Part shown: piece after piece, positions 26,425 to 35,464 of the stretch
How positions within the stretch are numbered: position 1 is the stretch's first letter
Layout of the letters: each line of letters starts with the position of its first letter
DNA from: an uncultured Lachnospiraceae bacterium
GTDB taxonomy: Bacteria > Bacillota > Clostridia > Lachnospirales > Lachnospiraceae
NCBI GenBank assembly: GCA_900548905.1
Contig: URMK01000044.1
Span: forward strand, 1-55,284
Length of the DNA stretch: 55,284 nt
Direction: 5' to 3'
Position numbers and translations under genes: made by a program
The notes under the pieces: model-generated
The model's input: only the letters and a program-made list of their open reading frames with translations
Told to the model about the DNA's origin: nothing
Databases searched by the model: none

Positions 26425-28017
26425 TTATTCGATGCCGTTTTCTGCCGCCCATGCATTCAGTGCTTCAGTCTTTGCCTCGATATAAGTATCAATGCCTGCA
26501 TCCTCCAGCCTCTTATTGAGTTCAGGAATACCTACCGCAGGATCAATCATACCAAACACAAGTCCGTCCGCATATTCAGTCCATACATTTGTTAAAGCCG
26601 TGTACTCCGCACTCACCTGTGACGAATCGAAGCTGAAGCCCAATGCTTTGGATTTCATAGCCGCGTTATTAAACTCTTTGGTTTTTTCCCAAAGGTCAAT
26701 ATCATCACCTTCCCACACATATGTGGTATATTCACAAGGCAGCATCCATGCAGGAAGCATATTATAGTAATCCGCATTGTCCTTATTGACACCTTCCGGG
26801 AAAGTCACATGACCATCCTCAGATATAACATAATCTTTGCCTTCCTCACCCCAGAGTAACAGATTTGTTACTATCGGGCTGGTATACAGATCATTCAGGA
26901 CTACCATAGCCGCCTCCGGAGCTTCCGTGCTGGAATTGATGCTCCACGATGCGGCAGAGGCCTGAGAAGAGTTTACGAAATTCTCACCCAACTGGAATAC
27001 GATAGAATCCAGATTACCGCGTTCCACTTCTTTCTGCCGTACAATACCAGGTTTGCCTGCAGTAGCATCACACATCAATGTACCTGCAATAATCTGTGCT
27101 CCGCCATTCTGGGTCTCAGTAACAGCATCCTTTGAGATATATCCTGCCTGCTGCCACTTATACATCAATTCGCAATACTCTCTGAACAAATCACTGGTAA
27201 ACAGATTGGATACTTCCAGGCTGTTGGCTGGATCCAGAAGTACACCAAAGTTATCTCCGCCGATTGGATCATATAAAAGCTTCTGGTTCAGATAGCCATG
27301 ATTCCAGGGATAAATTACATTGACATCCGGGTAAGCTTCATGCAGCTGTGCAAACAGCTCCGTCATTTCTTCTTCAGTAGAAGGGATACATTCTTCTGTG
27401 TTTACATCAGAAAAATCATACCCGATTCCATCCAGATATTTTTTATCAAATGCGATACACCACATACCGGTTGCCAGATCTCTCATACAAGGAACCGCAT
27501 AGAGAGAGCCGTTTACCACACATCCTTTCAGGAAAGCAGGATCAACCAGTTCCAGAACGTCCTTACCATATTTGCCTATCAAATTATCTTGGTAAAGATC
27601 GTAAGTACTTTCGTTAGATACCGTATTTGAAAATCCCAATACCCCTGAACTGAAAATATCCATCTGCTCTCCGGAAGAAAGCATCATATTTATTGACTGC
27701 GCATAATCTCCCATATTAGCAGTCACAAACTGAACATCGATGTTGTATTTTTCCATGTAATACTCATTAATTTTTTTAAAAATCCTGTCTTTTCCCGGTA
27801 CAGAATCATCACCACAGTACAGGCCAACTACAATTGTCTCACCGCCAAAATCAGTAACAGAGCTGTCTGCAGCATCTTCTTCGGAAACAGCTGCATCCTT
27901 TTCTTCCAAAGCAGCCTCCGCCGGCGCAGCATTCTCTTTCTGCGGGCTTCCTGTGCATCCTGAAATAAGACCCGCTGTAAGCACAGCACACATCAGTAAC
28001 GCAAATGTTTTCTTCAT
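26425..28017 (-). CDS. ABC transporter substrate-binding lipoprotein, module 2
   Basis: 530 residues. The signal peptide ends at the lipobox LISGC (Cys21), followed by an Ala/Glu-rich linker. The body is an LplA/YtcQ-size extracellular binding protein, with the ETIVVGLYCGDD strand at the start of the mature domain. GGGAGGA precedes the ATG at 28017. It lies 51 bases after the GH-A paralogue 3 gene and ahead of both permeases, so the module order differs from module 1. No ATPase is encoded nearby. Confidence 0.9.
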   Translation of the reverse strand: MKKTFALLMCAVLTAGLISGCTGSPQKENAAPAEAALEEKDAAVSEEDAADSSVTDFGGETIVVGLYCGDDSVPGKDRIFKKINEYYMEKYNIDVQFVTANMGDYAQSINMMLSSGEQMDIFSSGVLGFSNTVSNESTYDLYQDNLIGKYGKDVLELVDPAFLKGCVVNGSLYAVPCMRDLATGMWCIAFDKKYLDGIGYDFSDVNTEECIPSTEEEMTELFAQLHEAYPDVNVIYPWNHGYLNQKLLYDPIGGDNFGVLLDPANSLEVSNLFTSDLFREYCELMYKWQQAGYISKDAVTETQNGGAQIIAGTLMCDATAGKPGIVRQKEVERGNLDSIVFQLGENFVNSSQASAASWSINSSTEAPEAAMVVLNDLYTSPIVTNLLLWGEEGKDYVISEDGHVTFPEGVNKDNADYYNMLPAWMLPCEYTTYVWEGDDIDLWEKTKEFNNAAMKSKALGFSFDSSQVSAEYTALTNVWTEYADGLVFGMIDPAVGIPELNKRLEDAGIDTYIEAKTEALNAWAAENGIE

Positions 28018-28068
28018 GGTAAATCCTCCCTGTTATCCTAAGTTAACTATAGATTTGCTTATTTTTAT

Positions 28069-29256
28069 TCAGTACAGACAATAATAATCCTGTAGCTTCC
28101 TGGAAACATCATATGCAAATTTTCGTATCTTCGCCCGATCGCGTTTTTCCTCCTGCCTATCTTTCAGTTCAAATAATCTGGCGGACAGCAAGTCATCCAT
28201 AGGAACGATTTCGCAGCATTCCAGAATATTGACACAGACCTCTGCCGCTTCCAGAATTTCATCTGTCGATGCTTCAAATTTGGTAAACAGGCTCTGCTTG
28301 TCCACCGCAAGGGCTTTTTTCACCCGTTCTACCGCGGCTGTCGCATACTCTTCTCTGTTCCCCTGGGGAAGTACTCTTCCTTTCCCTCTGTTCCTGTAGA
28401 ATCCGAACATAGCCGCTACTACAGAAGGATCCCGTATGGTACCGTCCGGATATATTATCCCATGAAGGGGGGCCCAAAAACCTTCAATCACCAGATTGAA
28501 AATATAATAGCCGTAATGGAATTCCTCACAAAACTGCAATTCCACATCATAAGGATTGGCCCGCCCAATGCAGCCTGTTTCATTATTGATAACCGGTTTT
28601 CCTCCTTGTGCCGCCGCACATTTTCCTGCATACTCATATACCTGCCTTATATCCTTTCTGGTGGTCAGATAATCGTGAAAGGCAATGACATCAACCAAAT
28701 CCGCAGTGGAATCCAGATGCTCTTTCAGTTCATGTCCCACTGTAATAGGCGTATCGTCATCCAATTCCCGTACCATCTGGCACTGAAGTCTCAGATCATG
28801 CTCGATTTTCCCGTACCGGGATTCATATTCCCCCTCAGGACAGTTTCTCAGATAATCATTACAAAAGGGTTCATTATAAACATCCCACATCAACAGATTA
28901 GGTTCGTTTTTCAGCAAGTGGATAATAGCGGACAAAAATTCGCGTTTTCGTTCCCATTCTTCATCGGTCAGAGGCTCATAGCTGCGTATTTGGTTGCCGC
29001 TGGAAAAAATCGGCATAATACTCATCCCATGTTCTGCGCAGAGACGGGCGTAATCCAGGATTCTCTTTTCCACCTTTTCAGGTTCCCTGTGCCAGTCCTC
29101 CTCCCGTATCCAGGTACGGACGGAATTAATCCGCAGCCTCCGGGCAAACCCAAGTTCTCTGTCTAGCTGCTCTATGGGAACGCCTTCTCTGGGTCCATGA
29201 TGGACACCACGGATTTCACTGTAATCCGTTTTCACTCTGTCTTTCCAGGTTTTCAT
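28069..29256 (-). CDS. clan GH-A glycoside hydrolase, paralogue 3
   Basis: 395 residues, cytoplasmic. The acid/base is in WDVYNEP (Glu129) and the nucleophile in PVINNETGC (Glu226). The barrel is more compact than in the two paralogues: the loop before the acid/base is shorter. The helical tail is retained. It is the first gene of module 2, with AGAGAGGAAAG before the ATG. Two hydrolases of one family at opposite ends of one operon suggest complementary activity on different linkages or ends of one oligosaccharide; that is inference. Confidence 0.8.
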   Translation of the reverse strand: MKTWKDRVKTDYSEIRGVHHGPREGVPIEQLDRELGFARRLRINSVRTWIREEDWHREPEKVEKRILDYARLCAEHGMSIMPIFSSGNQIRSYEPLTDEEWERKREFLSAIIHLLKNEPNLLMWDVYNEPFCNDYLRNCPEGEYESRYGKIEHDLRLQCQMVRELDDDTPITVGHELKEHLDSTADLVDVIAFHDYLTTRKDIRQVYEYAGKCAAAQGGKPVINNETGCIGRANPYDVELQFCEEFHYGYYIFNLVIEGFWAPLHGIIYPDGTIRDPSVVAAMFGFYRNRGKGRVLPQGNREEYATAAVERVKKALAVDKQSLFTKFEASTDEILEAAEVCVNILECCEIVPMDDLLSARLFELKDRQEEKRDRAKIRKFAYDVSRKLQDYYCLY

Positions 29257-29364
29257 TCTTTCCTCTCTTTCCGCTGCCTTTTGACAGCTTTATGACAAAG
29301 CAAAGCTATAAGGGTGAAGGAAACAAATACCGGAAATGTAACTCCGGCTTTCTTCCCGTAATTC

Positions 29365-29391
29365 ATTATATGAAAACAATTTTATGAAAAC
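29365..29391 (-). promoter_or_regulatory. promoter with tandem operator for module 2
   Basis: On the minus strand a perfect TATAAT (29365-29370) lies about 110 bases before the GH-A gene. The nonamer GTTTTCATA occurs twice (29383-29391 and 29369-29377), with a 14-base period, covering the -35 position where no good -35 hexamer exists. This arrangement suggests a site for an AraC-type response regulator, most simply the one encoded at 31328-32080. Confidence 0.5.
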
Positions 29392-29546
29392 TATGCACAC
29401 GTCTTAGATATTGTTTCAAAATTCTTACATCTTCCGGTTTGTCAATTGCATTTCCTGTCAGGTAGGATTACTATCATAATGTCGCACTCTTTATCAGTAA
29501 AGCGAGCGAAAAAACATTCGCCGTATTCCATTATAAGGAGGGAGCC

Positions 29547-31304
29547 ATGCTTTATCACAAACGGGAATACTCTCTTTATTCCCAATCGATTAAAATCGTT
29601 TTGTTAATCTACAGCCTTTTTGTTATCTCCTTTTCAGCAATTTTTCTTTTTCTGAACCATAATATGCAGACTAATCTTTATAATAGTTACTGCAGAACCA
29701 TTGACTATTGTCTGACAGAGATAAAAAATGATCTGGATATTGCCAACCGTTCTGTCCTGTCAACCCTCTACAGTAATTCAGATTTGAGTGAGCTTTCCTG
29801 TTCCGATAATATTCTGAATATTTCGGTTTGTGAATCCAGCCTCCAAAGGACTTTGAATTCCTATCTGTTGTGTTACTCCACAGTGGACGGGCTGTTTTTT
29901 TACAGCGGACGGAATGATCGCTTCGTTTCCGCCGTCCGGGATCTTAATTCTTTTTTTCCCTCCTATTTCAGGGATATGCTGCGAACAGTAGATTTCTCCG
30001 CCTACTACCGGGAAATACCATCGGGAAACAACAGGTATGTCTTATATCAGATTAACGGCAGCTACTGTCTTGTCCGTATGTTTACTTACAATAATATGAT
30101 TGGCGGCGTGTGGGTTAACCTGGATACAATCATGAAAAGGTTGGAACAAAGCACATCCGAAGACACTCTGTGTGCCTTTCTGAATGTACCGGAAACGGAT
30201 GCACCTGTTATGAATCATGTAGTCCACAAAAACAAGCTGGGGCCAATTCTGGAAAAAAACCGGCAGATTGTAACCTTTGCCGACAGCAGATATATGAAAT
30301 TCCAAACGCAGCCTGCTTTCTGCAGCGGAGAGCTTCTGATTCTGATGCCCTACTCCCAACTGCAGCAGACGCTGGATCTGCATTATAAGCTGCAGGGAAC
30401 TTTTATCATATTTCTTACCCTCTGCTTTCTCTCCACCTTCATTCTTTTCAGCAGCCGCTTACAGTTTCCCATACGCGAATTGTACAGAATCTCGGCGGCA
30501 GTAAAGGACAGCTGGCAGCCTGAAACTGTAAAAAAGCAGACAGTTAGCCGTTGTAAGGAAGTGCGGGAAATTAATGAAGAGATCATAAGGCTTCTAGAGC
30601 ACATTAACTCTCTTGAAAATCAGGTTCTGAAGGAACAGCTTTTGAAAAAAGAATATGAACTGCTGAGCCTGCGCAACCAGATATCGCCCCATTTTCTGAT
30701 TAACTGTCTGAGTGTGATATCTTCCATGGCAGGAACCTCCGTCAGCCGTACCATATTAAAATCAATGATATCCACACTTGCAGGCCATCTCCGCTATACG
30801 CTGTCCACCAAGCCCTTTGTCAGTCTTGCTGAAGAGATACGTTTTGTCCGCAACTATTACACTCTAAACAATTACCGTTATCCGGACAGCCTGATGTGTC
30901 AAATTGATATCAGAGATCTGTGCGACAATGCGGCTGTCTTTCCCTGTTTGATTCTGATGCTGAGTGAAAATTCCATAAAACATAACCTGAGTACGGATAC
31001 AAAGCTTACGCTTATTGTCTCCGCCCATGAAGAACAGGATGAAAAGGGAGCAACCTATGTCCACATCAGACATCTGGATACCGGAAACGGTTTTCCCGAG
31101 CAGATGCTGGATGATTTGAACAGGCCAAATCCCGCCATCGAAGAAATAGCTGATGGAACCAGAATAGGGCTATACAATATAAAAAGACGGATTCTTCTCG
31201 CCTATGGGGAGTCACGGGGAAATATCCGTTTTTCCAATAATATCGCTATGGGGGGAGCCCAGGTTGATATCATTATCCCATATATTCCCTATCAGGATTC
31301 GTAA
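29547..31304 (+). CDS. sensor histidine kinase, YesM-like, module 2/3
   Basis: 585 residues. Membrane segments at about 15-36 and 282-303 flank an extracytoplasmic sensor. The H-box region reads NQISPHFLINCLSVISSMA, and the ATPase end includes IRHLDTGNGFPE, a variant of the usual DNGxG box (DTGNGF). It lies divergent from module 2 and upstream of module 3, so it could control either. AAGGAGGGA precedes the ATG. Its partner regulator follows after 23 bases. Confidence 0.92.
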   Translation: MLYHKREYSLYSQSIKIVLLIYSLFVISFSAIFLFLNHNMQTNLYNSYCRTIDYCLTEIKNDLDIANRSVLSTLYSNSDLSELSCSDNILNISVCESSLQRTLNSYLLCYSTVDGLFFYSGRNDRFVSAVRDLNSFFPSYFRDMLRTVDFSAYYREIPSGNNRYVLYQINGSYCLVRMFTYNNMIGGVWVNLDTIMKRLEQSTSEDTLCAFLNVPETDAPVMNHVVHKNKLGPILEKNRQIVTFADSRYMKFQTQPAFCSGELLILMPYSQLQQTLDLHYKLQGTFIIFLTLCFLSTFILFSSRLQFPIRELYRISAAVKDSWQPETVKKQTVSRCKEVREINEEIIRLLEHINSLENQVLKEQLLKKEYELLSLRNQISPHFLINCLSVISSMAGTSVSRTILKSMISTLAGHLRYTLSTKPFVSLAEEIRFVRNYYTLNNYRYPDSLMCQIDIRDLCDNAAVFPCLILMLSENSIKHNLSTDTKLTLIVSAHEEQDEKGATYVHIRHLDTGNGFPEQMLDDLNRPNPAIEEIADGTRIGLYNIKRRILLAYGESRGNIRFSNNIAMGGAQVDIIIPYIPYQDS

Positions 31305-31327
31305 ATAGAAATACAAGGAGATGCAGA

Positions 31328-32080
31328 ATGAAAATATTGATAATTGACGACGATTTTTATATTGTTGAGGATATCCGGTTGAATACAAACTGGACAAAAC
31401 TGGGTATCCACGAACAGTATACCGCCCACAGCGTACAGGAAGCAAGAAATGTGATGGAACTCCAACCCGATATGGATATTGTTCTTACCGACATAGAAAT
31501 GCCAAAGGAAAACGGTTTCGATTTTATACGATGGCTGTACAAAAGAAATCTGAATCCGGTAATTCTTCTCCTAACCGGACATGAACGGTTTGATTATGCC
31601 CACTCCGCTATAGAACTGCACCTGATGGACTATCTTACCAAACCTGTAGATATTGCCAATCTGGAAAATGCGCTGTCTAAAGCCGTTGGTGAAAGGAAAC
31701 GAAGAAAAGTCTATCCGGAGCTGTTTAAAATGAACCGGGAAGAAGAAAAAAAAGAATCAACCATAGAAATTATTCAGGACTGCGTCCGGAAAAACCTTTC
31801 TTCCCCTGATTTAAACCGTCAAATGATCGCGGAATTTGTACATATGAATGCAGACTATATTTCTGCCACTTTTAGTAAAAAGACAGGAGAATCCCTGACC
31901 GGATTCATTCTGAAAGAACGTTTGAAGGCCGCAAAAGTCATGTTGTCCACCACAGATTATTCTCTCCAGGAAATCAGCTATCGGACAGGGTTTTCTTCCC
32001 CTTCATATTTTCAGAGACAGTTTAAAAAGAGCGTCGGCCTTACCCCTAAAAAGTACCGTATAGATGAAAAGAAGAAATAA
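31328..32080 (+). CDS. short response regulator: receiver plus AraC HTH
   Basis: 250 residues, less than half the usual YesN length. The receiver (1-120) has the acidic pair at IIDDD and the phospho-acceptor Asp55 in VLTDIEMPKENG. A short linker leads straight to two AraC-type helix-turn-helices (about 145-245; EISYRTGFSSPSYFQRQFK). The large central domain present in the module 1 regulator is absent, apparently naturally rather than by damage. AAGGAG precedes the ATG. It is likely the output partner of the preceding kinase. Confidence 0.92.
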   Translation: MKILIIDDDFYIVEDIRLNTNWTKLGIHEQYTAHSVQEARNVMELQPDMDIVLTDIEMPKENGFDFIRWLYKRNLNPVILLLTGHERFDYAHSAIELHLMDYLTKPVDIANLENALSKAVGERKRRKVYPELFKMNREEEKKESTIEIIQDCVRKNLSSPDLNRQMIAEFVHMNADYISATFSKKTGESLTGFILKERLKAAKVMLSTTDYSLQEISYRTGFSSPSYFQRQFKKSVGLTPKKYRIDEKKK

Positions 32081-32651
32081 AGAATCCGGAAGAACCGTCC
32101 TGATAAACCGCTTCCTGCAGGTTCTCCTTGTTGAGTACCTGACTGACCGCCTTTTCGAAATGGGGAAAAGGAAATAGCAAAAAATTTTCTTCTACAGGAA
32201 ATACTTATTATGAATCAAAATAATGGCATCCTGAAAGCCGGTATTTTCCACTCAGGAATTTCCGGCTCATTTCACGACCTGCCTACCCTTTATACAGAAC
32301 AGTTCCATTAGACTATTCCTTTTGCTCCATTATTTGATAAGTTTTATTTTATTTTTTTCCATTACAAATCGTTTTGTCCCCAAATTTATATTGTCTTTTG
32401 TTTAACGATACAAATAAATTTATAACAAAATTTTACGTTTCTATTTATGCATAATTTACGAACATATTTGTAATTTCACGATTTCTATTGACAAATGTGT
32501 TAGAACATTGCATTATGATTAAATAATTTAGTTTAACGATAAAATAATATAAACCAGGATAGCAATTTGTCTGAAAACAAAGGGTATCTAAAAGAAAAGA
32601 GGGAGGTTTTATACGAAAAAGAGAGTTCCGGATATCCTGGGGAGGGGAGGG
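32081..32651 (+). other. long AT-rich intergenic region upstream of module 3
   Basis: No conventional gene is seen. It holds a possible terminator for the regulator gene (AGCCGG/CCGGCT arms around 32237-32266), a very AT-rich stretch from about 32330, two copies of GTTTAACGATA (32400-32410 and 32531-32541), and the promoter at 32488-32516. The 5' leader of the transport mRNA would be about 300 bases. Confidence 0.5.
32488..32516 (+). promoter_or_regulatory. predicted promoter of module 3
   Basis: A perfect TTGACA (32488-32493) is followed after 17 bases by CATTAT (32511-32516). The spacer contains the inverted repeat AATGT-N6-ACATT (32494-32509), a possible repressor site. The 11-base repeat GTTTAACGATA occurs 78 bases upstream of the -35 and again 15 bases after the -10. 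Confidence 0.5.
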
Positions 32652-32831
32652 ATGACAAAAGGTATGGCAAAGCAGAAGTCCCAATCAGGTTGTAAGCTGT
32701 CAGGCTTTTTAACAGTGGATAATCTTCTGCGGCAGACACTGGAAGCCATCCGATACAGGTTGGCACACAGCCCTTGGAGAGGGGCTCTAACAACTACTAC
32801 TATTTCATGCAAGGAGAGGAAGTTAATATGA
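32652..32831 (+). CDS. possible 59-residue upstream ORF coupled to the binding-protein gene
   Basis: ATG at 32652 is preceded by GGGGAGGGGAGGG, and the frame is open for 59 codons, ending in a TGA that overlaps the binding-protein ATG by four bases (ATGA). The product starts MTKGMAKQK, is basic and has no recognised domain. The overlap suggests translational coupling, but the composition (a run of threonines near the end) and lack of a known relative leave chance as a real possibility. Confidence 0.3.
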   Translation: MTKGMAKQKSQSGCKLSGFLTVDNLLRQTLEAIRYRLAHSPWRGALTTTTISCKERKLI

Positions 32832-34378
32832 TTAAATTTTGGAGACGAAGCGCAGCTTTTCTTTTGGCAGGCGTAATGGCGGCCAGCTTGGCGGCATGCG
32901 GCAGCACCAGTACGGGCAGTACAGGGGATTCCGGTAATTCCGGTAATGCAAGTGCTTCCAATGAAGGCGAAAGCGCCGGCAATACCGGCGGGACCGAAAA
33001 CTCGGGCGAAATTGTGAAACTGGTTGTCTGGGGTGTGGGCAGCGCTGATACAGAAGATTGCAACGAAGTTGCTGCAGCTATCAGTGAGATCACCCGCGAG
33101 AAAATCGGCGTTGAAATTGAGCTGATCCGCGGGCAGGATGCAGAACAGATCAATCTGGCCCTCACCTCCGGTGAGCCTATCGATCTGCTGAACTACAATA
33201 ATGTTAACGGACAGCTGGCTTCTATTGTCCGCAACAATTATGCCACCGGTCTGGATGATCTGGTTGAAAAGTACGGACAAGGCGCCCTGGGAGTAATCAA
33301 TCCTGTGGATTTGGATGCCTGCCGTTTCAGCGGCACTTTATATGCCCTTCCTGACATGAAAGACACCTCCCGTTCTGCCGGCTTTTCCATGCGTAAAGAC
33401 ATCGTGGATGAACTGGGTATTGAGGTTCCTGAAATAGGCACCTATGATGATATGTACAAGATCCTGACTCAGGTTCACGAAGCTTATCCCGATATGTATC
33501 CTCTGGTTCCCACCTGGAGCGCCGGCGGTATGCAGGAAACGCTGCCCGTTGATCCGATGGGTGACTATCTGGGTGTTCTGGAAAATGTTTTCGACGACAG
33601 CACAGAAGTGGTGAATTATTACGCTTCGGACAGCTATCGTGAATTCTGCGAAATGATGTATAAATGGAATCAGGAAGGCCTGATCATGCCTGATGCTACC
33701 ACTACTACAGAGAACAACCTGCTTTCCGGCAACGGCTTTGCCATGTATGAAAACTGGAAGCCCGGAAAAGAGCTGGAAAACTACAAGTCCAACGGCAAAG
33801 AAGTAGTGTTCATGAGGGTAGTTGAACCTTACAAATATACGGATGTTTCCAACGGTAATTCTTTCATCATTCCTTACAGCTCCCCTCATCCGGAGAAAGC
33901 CATGGAACTGTGGAACCTGATGTATACCGACCCTGAAGTGTCCAACCTGTTTATCAACGGTATCGAAGGCAAACATTGGGAATACACAGATGATTCCAAA
34001 ACCTTTATCACTACACCGGAAGGTGTGGACCCTAACGCCAGCGGTTATTCCTCCGTTGACTGGGCTTGGCCCAATCAGCAGCTCACCCCCATCTGGAAGG
34101 GCGGAGAAGCTGACCTCTGGGATCAGCTTAACAAGTTTAATGAGAGCGGTGTTGCCAGCCCGGCCCATGGTTTTTCCTGGGACAGCAATCCTGTATTGAA
34201 TCAGGTTACCGCCTGCAACAACGTGGTTTCTGCTTATCATACAGCTTTGCGCTGGGGGGCTATGGACCCTGCCGAGAACCTTCCTAAATTCATTGCCGAG
34301 CTGGAAAGCGCCGGAATCAATGAAATCATTCAGGAGAAACAGAAGCAGCTGGACGAGTTTTTGGCCAGCAAGAAATAA
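32828..34378 (+). CDS. ABC transporter substrate-binding lipoprotein, module 3
   Basis: 516 residues from the ATG at 32828 (AAGGAGAGG upstream). The lipobox SLAAC puts the lipidated Cys at 24; a Gly/Ser/Asn-rich linker follows. The mature body begins KLVVWGVGSAD and is of the LplA/YtcQ size class. Segments such as ALPDMKDTSRSAGFSMRKDI and GIEGKHWEYTDD match module 2's protein in kind. It is first in the module 3 operon and is followed by a hairpin before the permeases. Confidence 0.9.
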   Translation: MIKFWRRSAAFLLAGVMAASLAACGSTSTGSTGDSGNSGNASASNEGESAGNTGGTENSGEIVKLVVWGVGSADTEDCNEVAAAISEITREKIGVEIELIRGQDAEQINLALTSGEPIDLLNYNNVNGQLASIVRNNYATGLDDLVEKYGQGALGVINPVDLDACRFSGTLYALPDMKDTSRSAGFSMRKDIVDELGIEVPEIGTYDDMYKILTQVHEAYPDMYPLVPTWSAGGMQETLPVDPMGDYLGVLENVFDDSTEVVNYYASDSYREFCEMMYKWNQEGLIMPDATTTTENNLLSGNGFAMYENWKPGKELENYKSNGKEVVFMRVVEPYKYTDVSNGNSFIIPYSSPHPEKAMELWNLMYTDPEVSNLFINGIEGKHWEYTDDSKTFITTPEGVDPNASGYSSVDWAWPNQQLTPIWKGGEADLWDQLNKFNESGVASPAHGFSWDSNPVLNQVTACNNVVSAYHTALRWGAMDPAENLPKFIAELESAGINEIIQEKQKQLDEFLASKK

Positions 34379-34423
34379 ACTCCAATCAGCCATAATTGTA
34401 ATAGAATCGTGCAGCAAAAGGAA

Positions 34424-34451
34424 GGCGGGTATGGGAAGCTCCCAGCCCGCC
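34424..34451 (+). terminator. intra-operon hairpin after the module 3 binding-protein gene
   Basis: GGCGGG/CCCGCC with an inner TGGGA/TCCCA stem, followed by TCTTCTTG. It occupies the same position as the hairpin in module 2, between binding-protein and permease genes, and probably sets expression ratio or RNA stability. Confidence 0.6.
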
Positions 34452-34529
34452 TCTTCTTGAACATATGGATGATTCGCAGAGCGAGGCATCCGTTGTTTTC
34501 ACAATATCGAATCATAGGGAGGAAAAAAC

Positions 34530-35447
34530 ATGAAGAAAGTCAGAAAAACGCTGAAGCGCTTCTGGCCCCTTTATTTGATGTTCATACCGGGCGTTATCTA
34601 TTTGTTTATCAACTGCTATATTCCCATGTTTGGTATTCAGATCGCATTTCGGCAGTATAACGCCAGAGACGGCATCTATGGCAGCCCGTGGTGTGGGTTT
34701 AAAAACTTTGAATTTCTGTTCCGCACAAATGATGCCTTTATCATGATCCGGAACACCCTGCTCTACAATCTGGTATTTATTACGCTGGGCACCGTACTGG
34801 CTGTTGCAGTAGCTATTATCCTCAACGAAATCCGCAGCCCGAAGGCCAAGCAGCTGTACCAGACCGTAATCCTGATCCCTTACCTGATATCCATGGTTAT
34901 TGTCAGCTACCTAGCATTTGCTTTCTTAAGCAGCAGCAATGGTTATATCAACAACTCCCTGCTGGCTGCTTTTGGCGCCGCCCCCATCGACTGGTACAAC
35001 AGCCCCAAATATTGGCCGGTTATCCTGGTGATAATCAATATCTGGAAGGGCCTGGGTTATAATATGATCCTGTACTATGCCACCATCTGCGGCATTGACC
35101 ACACGTTATATGAAGCGGCCGTGGTGGATGGAGCCAACCGTTGGCAGCAAATCCGGAACGTCACGCTGCCCGGTCTGAAATCTACAATTATCATTTTGAC
35201 CCTGATGGCTATGGGCGGTATTTTCCGTTCCGATTTCGGTCTGTTCTATCAGGTGCCCCAGAATTCCGGTCCTCTGATCAGCGTGACCCAGACTATCGAC
35301 ACCTATGTATACCGGGGTCTGATGCAGACCAACAACATCGGCATGTCTTCTGCAGCAGGCGTATACCAGTCCGTTGTAGGATTCATTCTGGTGGTAACCG
35401 CCAATTTTGTTGTCCGCAAAGTAGACAATGAAAGTTCCCTGTTTTAA
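34530..35447 (+). CDS. carbohydrate ABC permease, LplB-like, module 3
   Basis: 305 residues, about six membrane segments. The EAA loop is YEAAVVDGANRWQQIRNVTL; the end reads VVRKVDNESSLF, close to module 2's VRKIDPDSALF. GGGAGGA precedes the ATG. It is followed after 17 bases by the second permease. It forms the channel with that protein; the ATPase must be encoded elsewhere. Confidence 0.92.
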   Translation: MKKVRKTLKRFWPLYLMFIPGVIYLFINCYIPMFGIQIAFRQYNARDGIYGSPWCGFKNFEFLFRTNDAFIMIRNTLLYNLVFITLGTVLAVAVAIILNEIRSPKAKQLYQTVILIPYLISMVIVSYLAFAFLSSSNGYINNSLLAAFGAAPIDWYNSPKYWPVILVIINIWKGLGYNMILYYATICGIDHTLYEAAVVDGANRWQQIRNVTLPGLKSTIIILTLMAMGGIFRSDFGLFYQVPQNSGPLISVTQTIDTYVYRGLMQTNNIGMSSAAGVYQSVVGFILVVTANFVVRKVDNESSLF

Positions 35448-35464
35448 GAAGGAGGTAGCTGATT

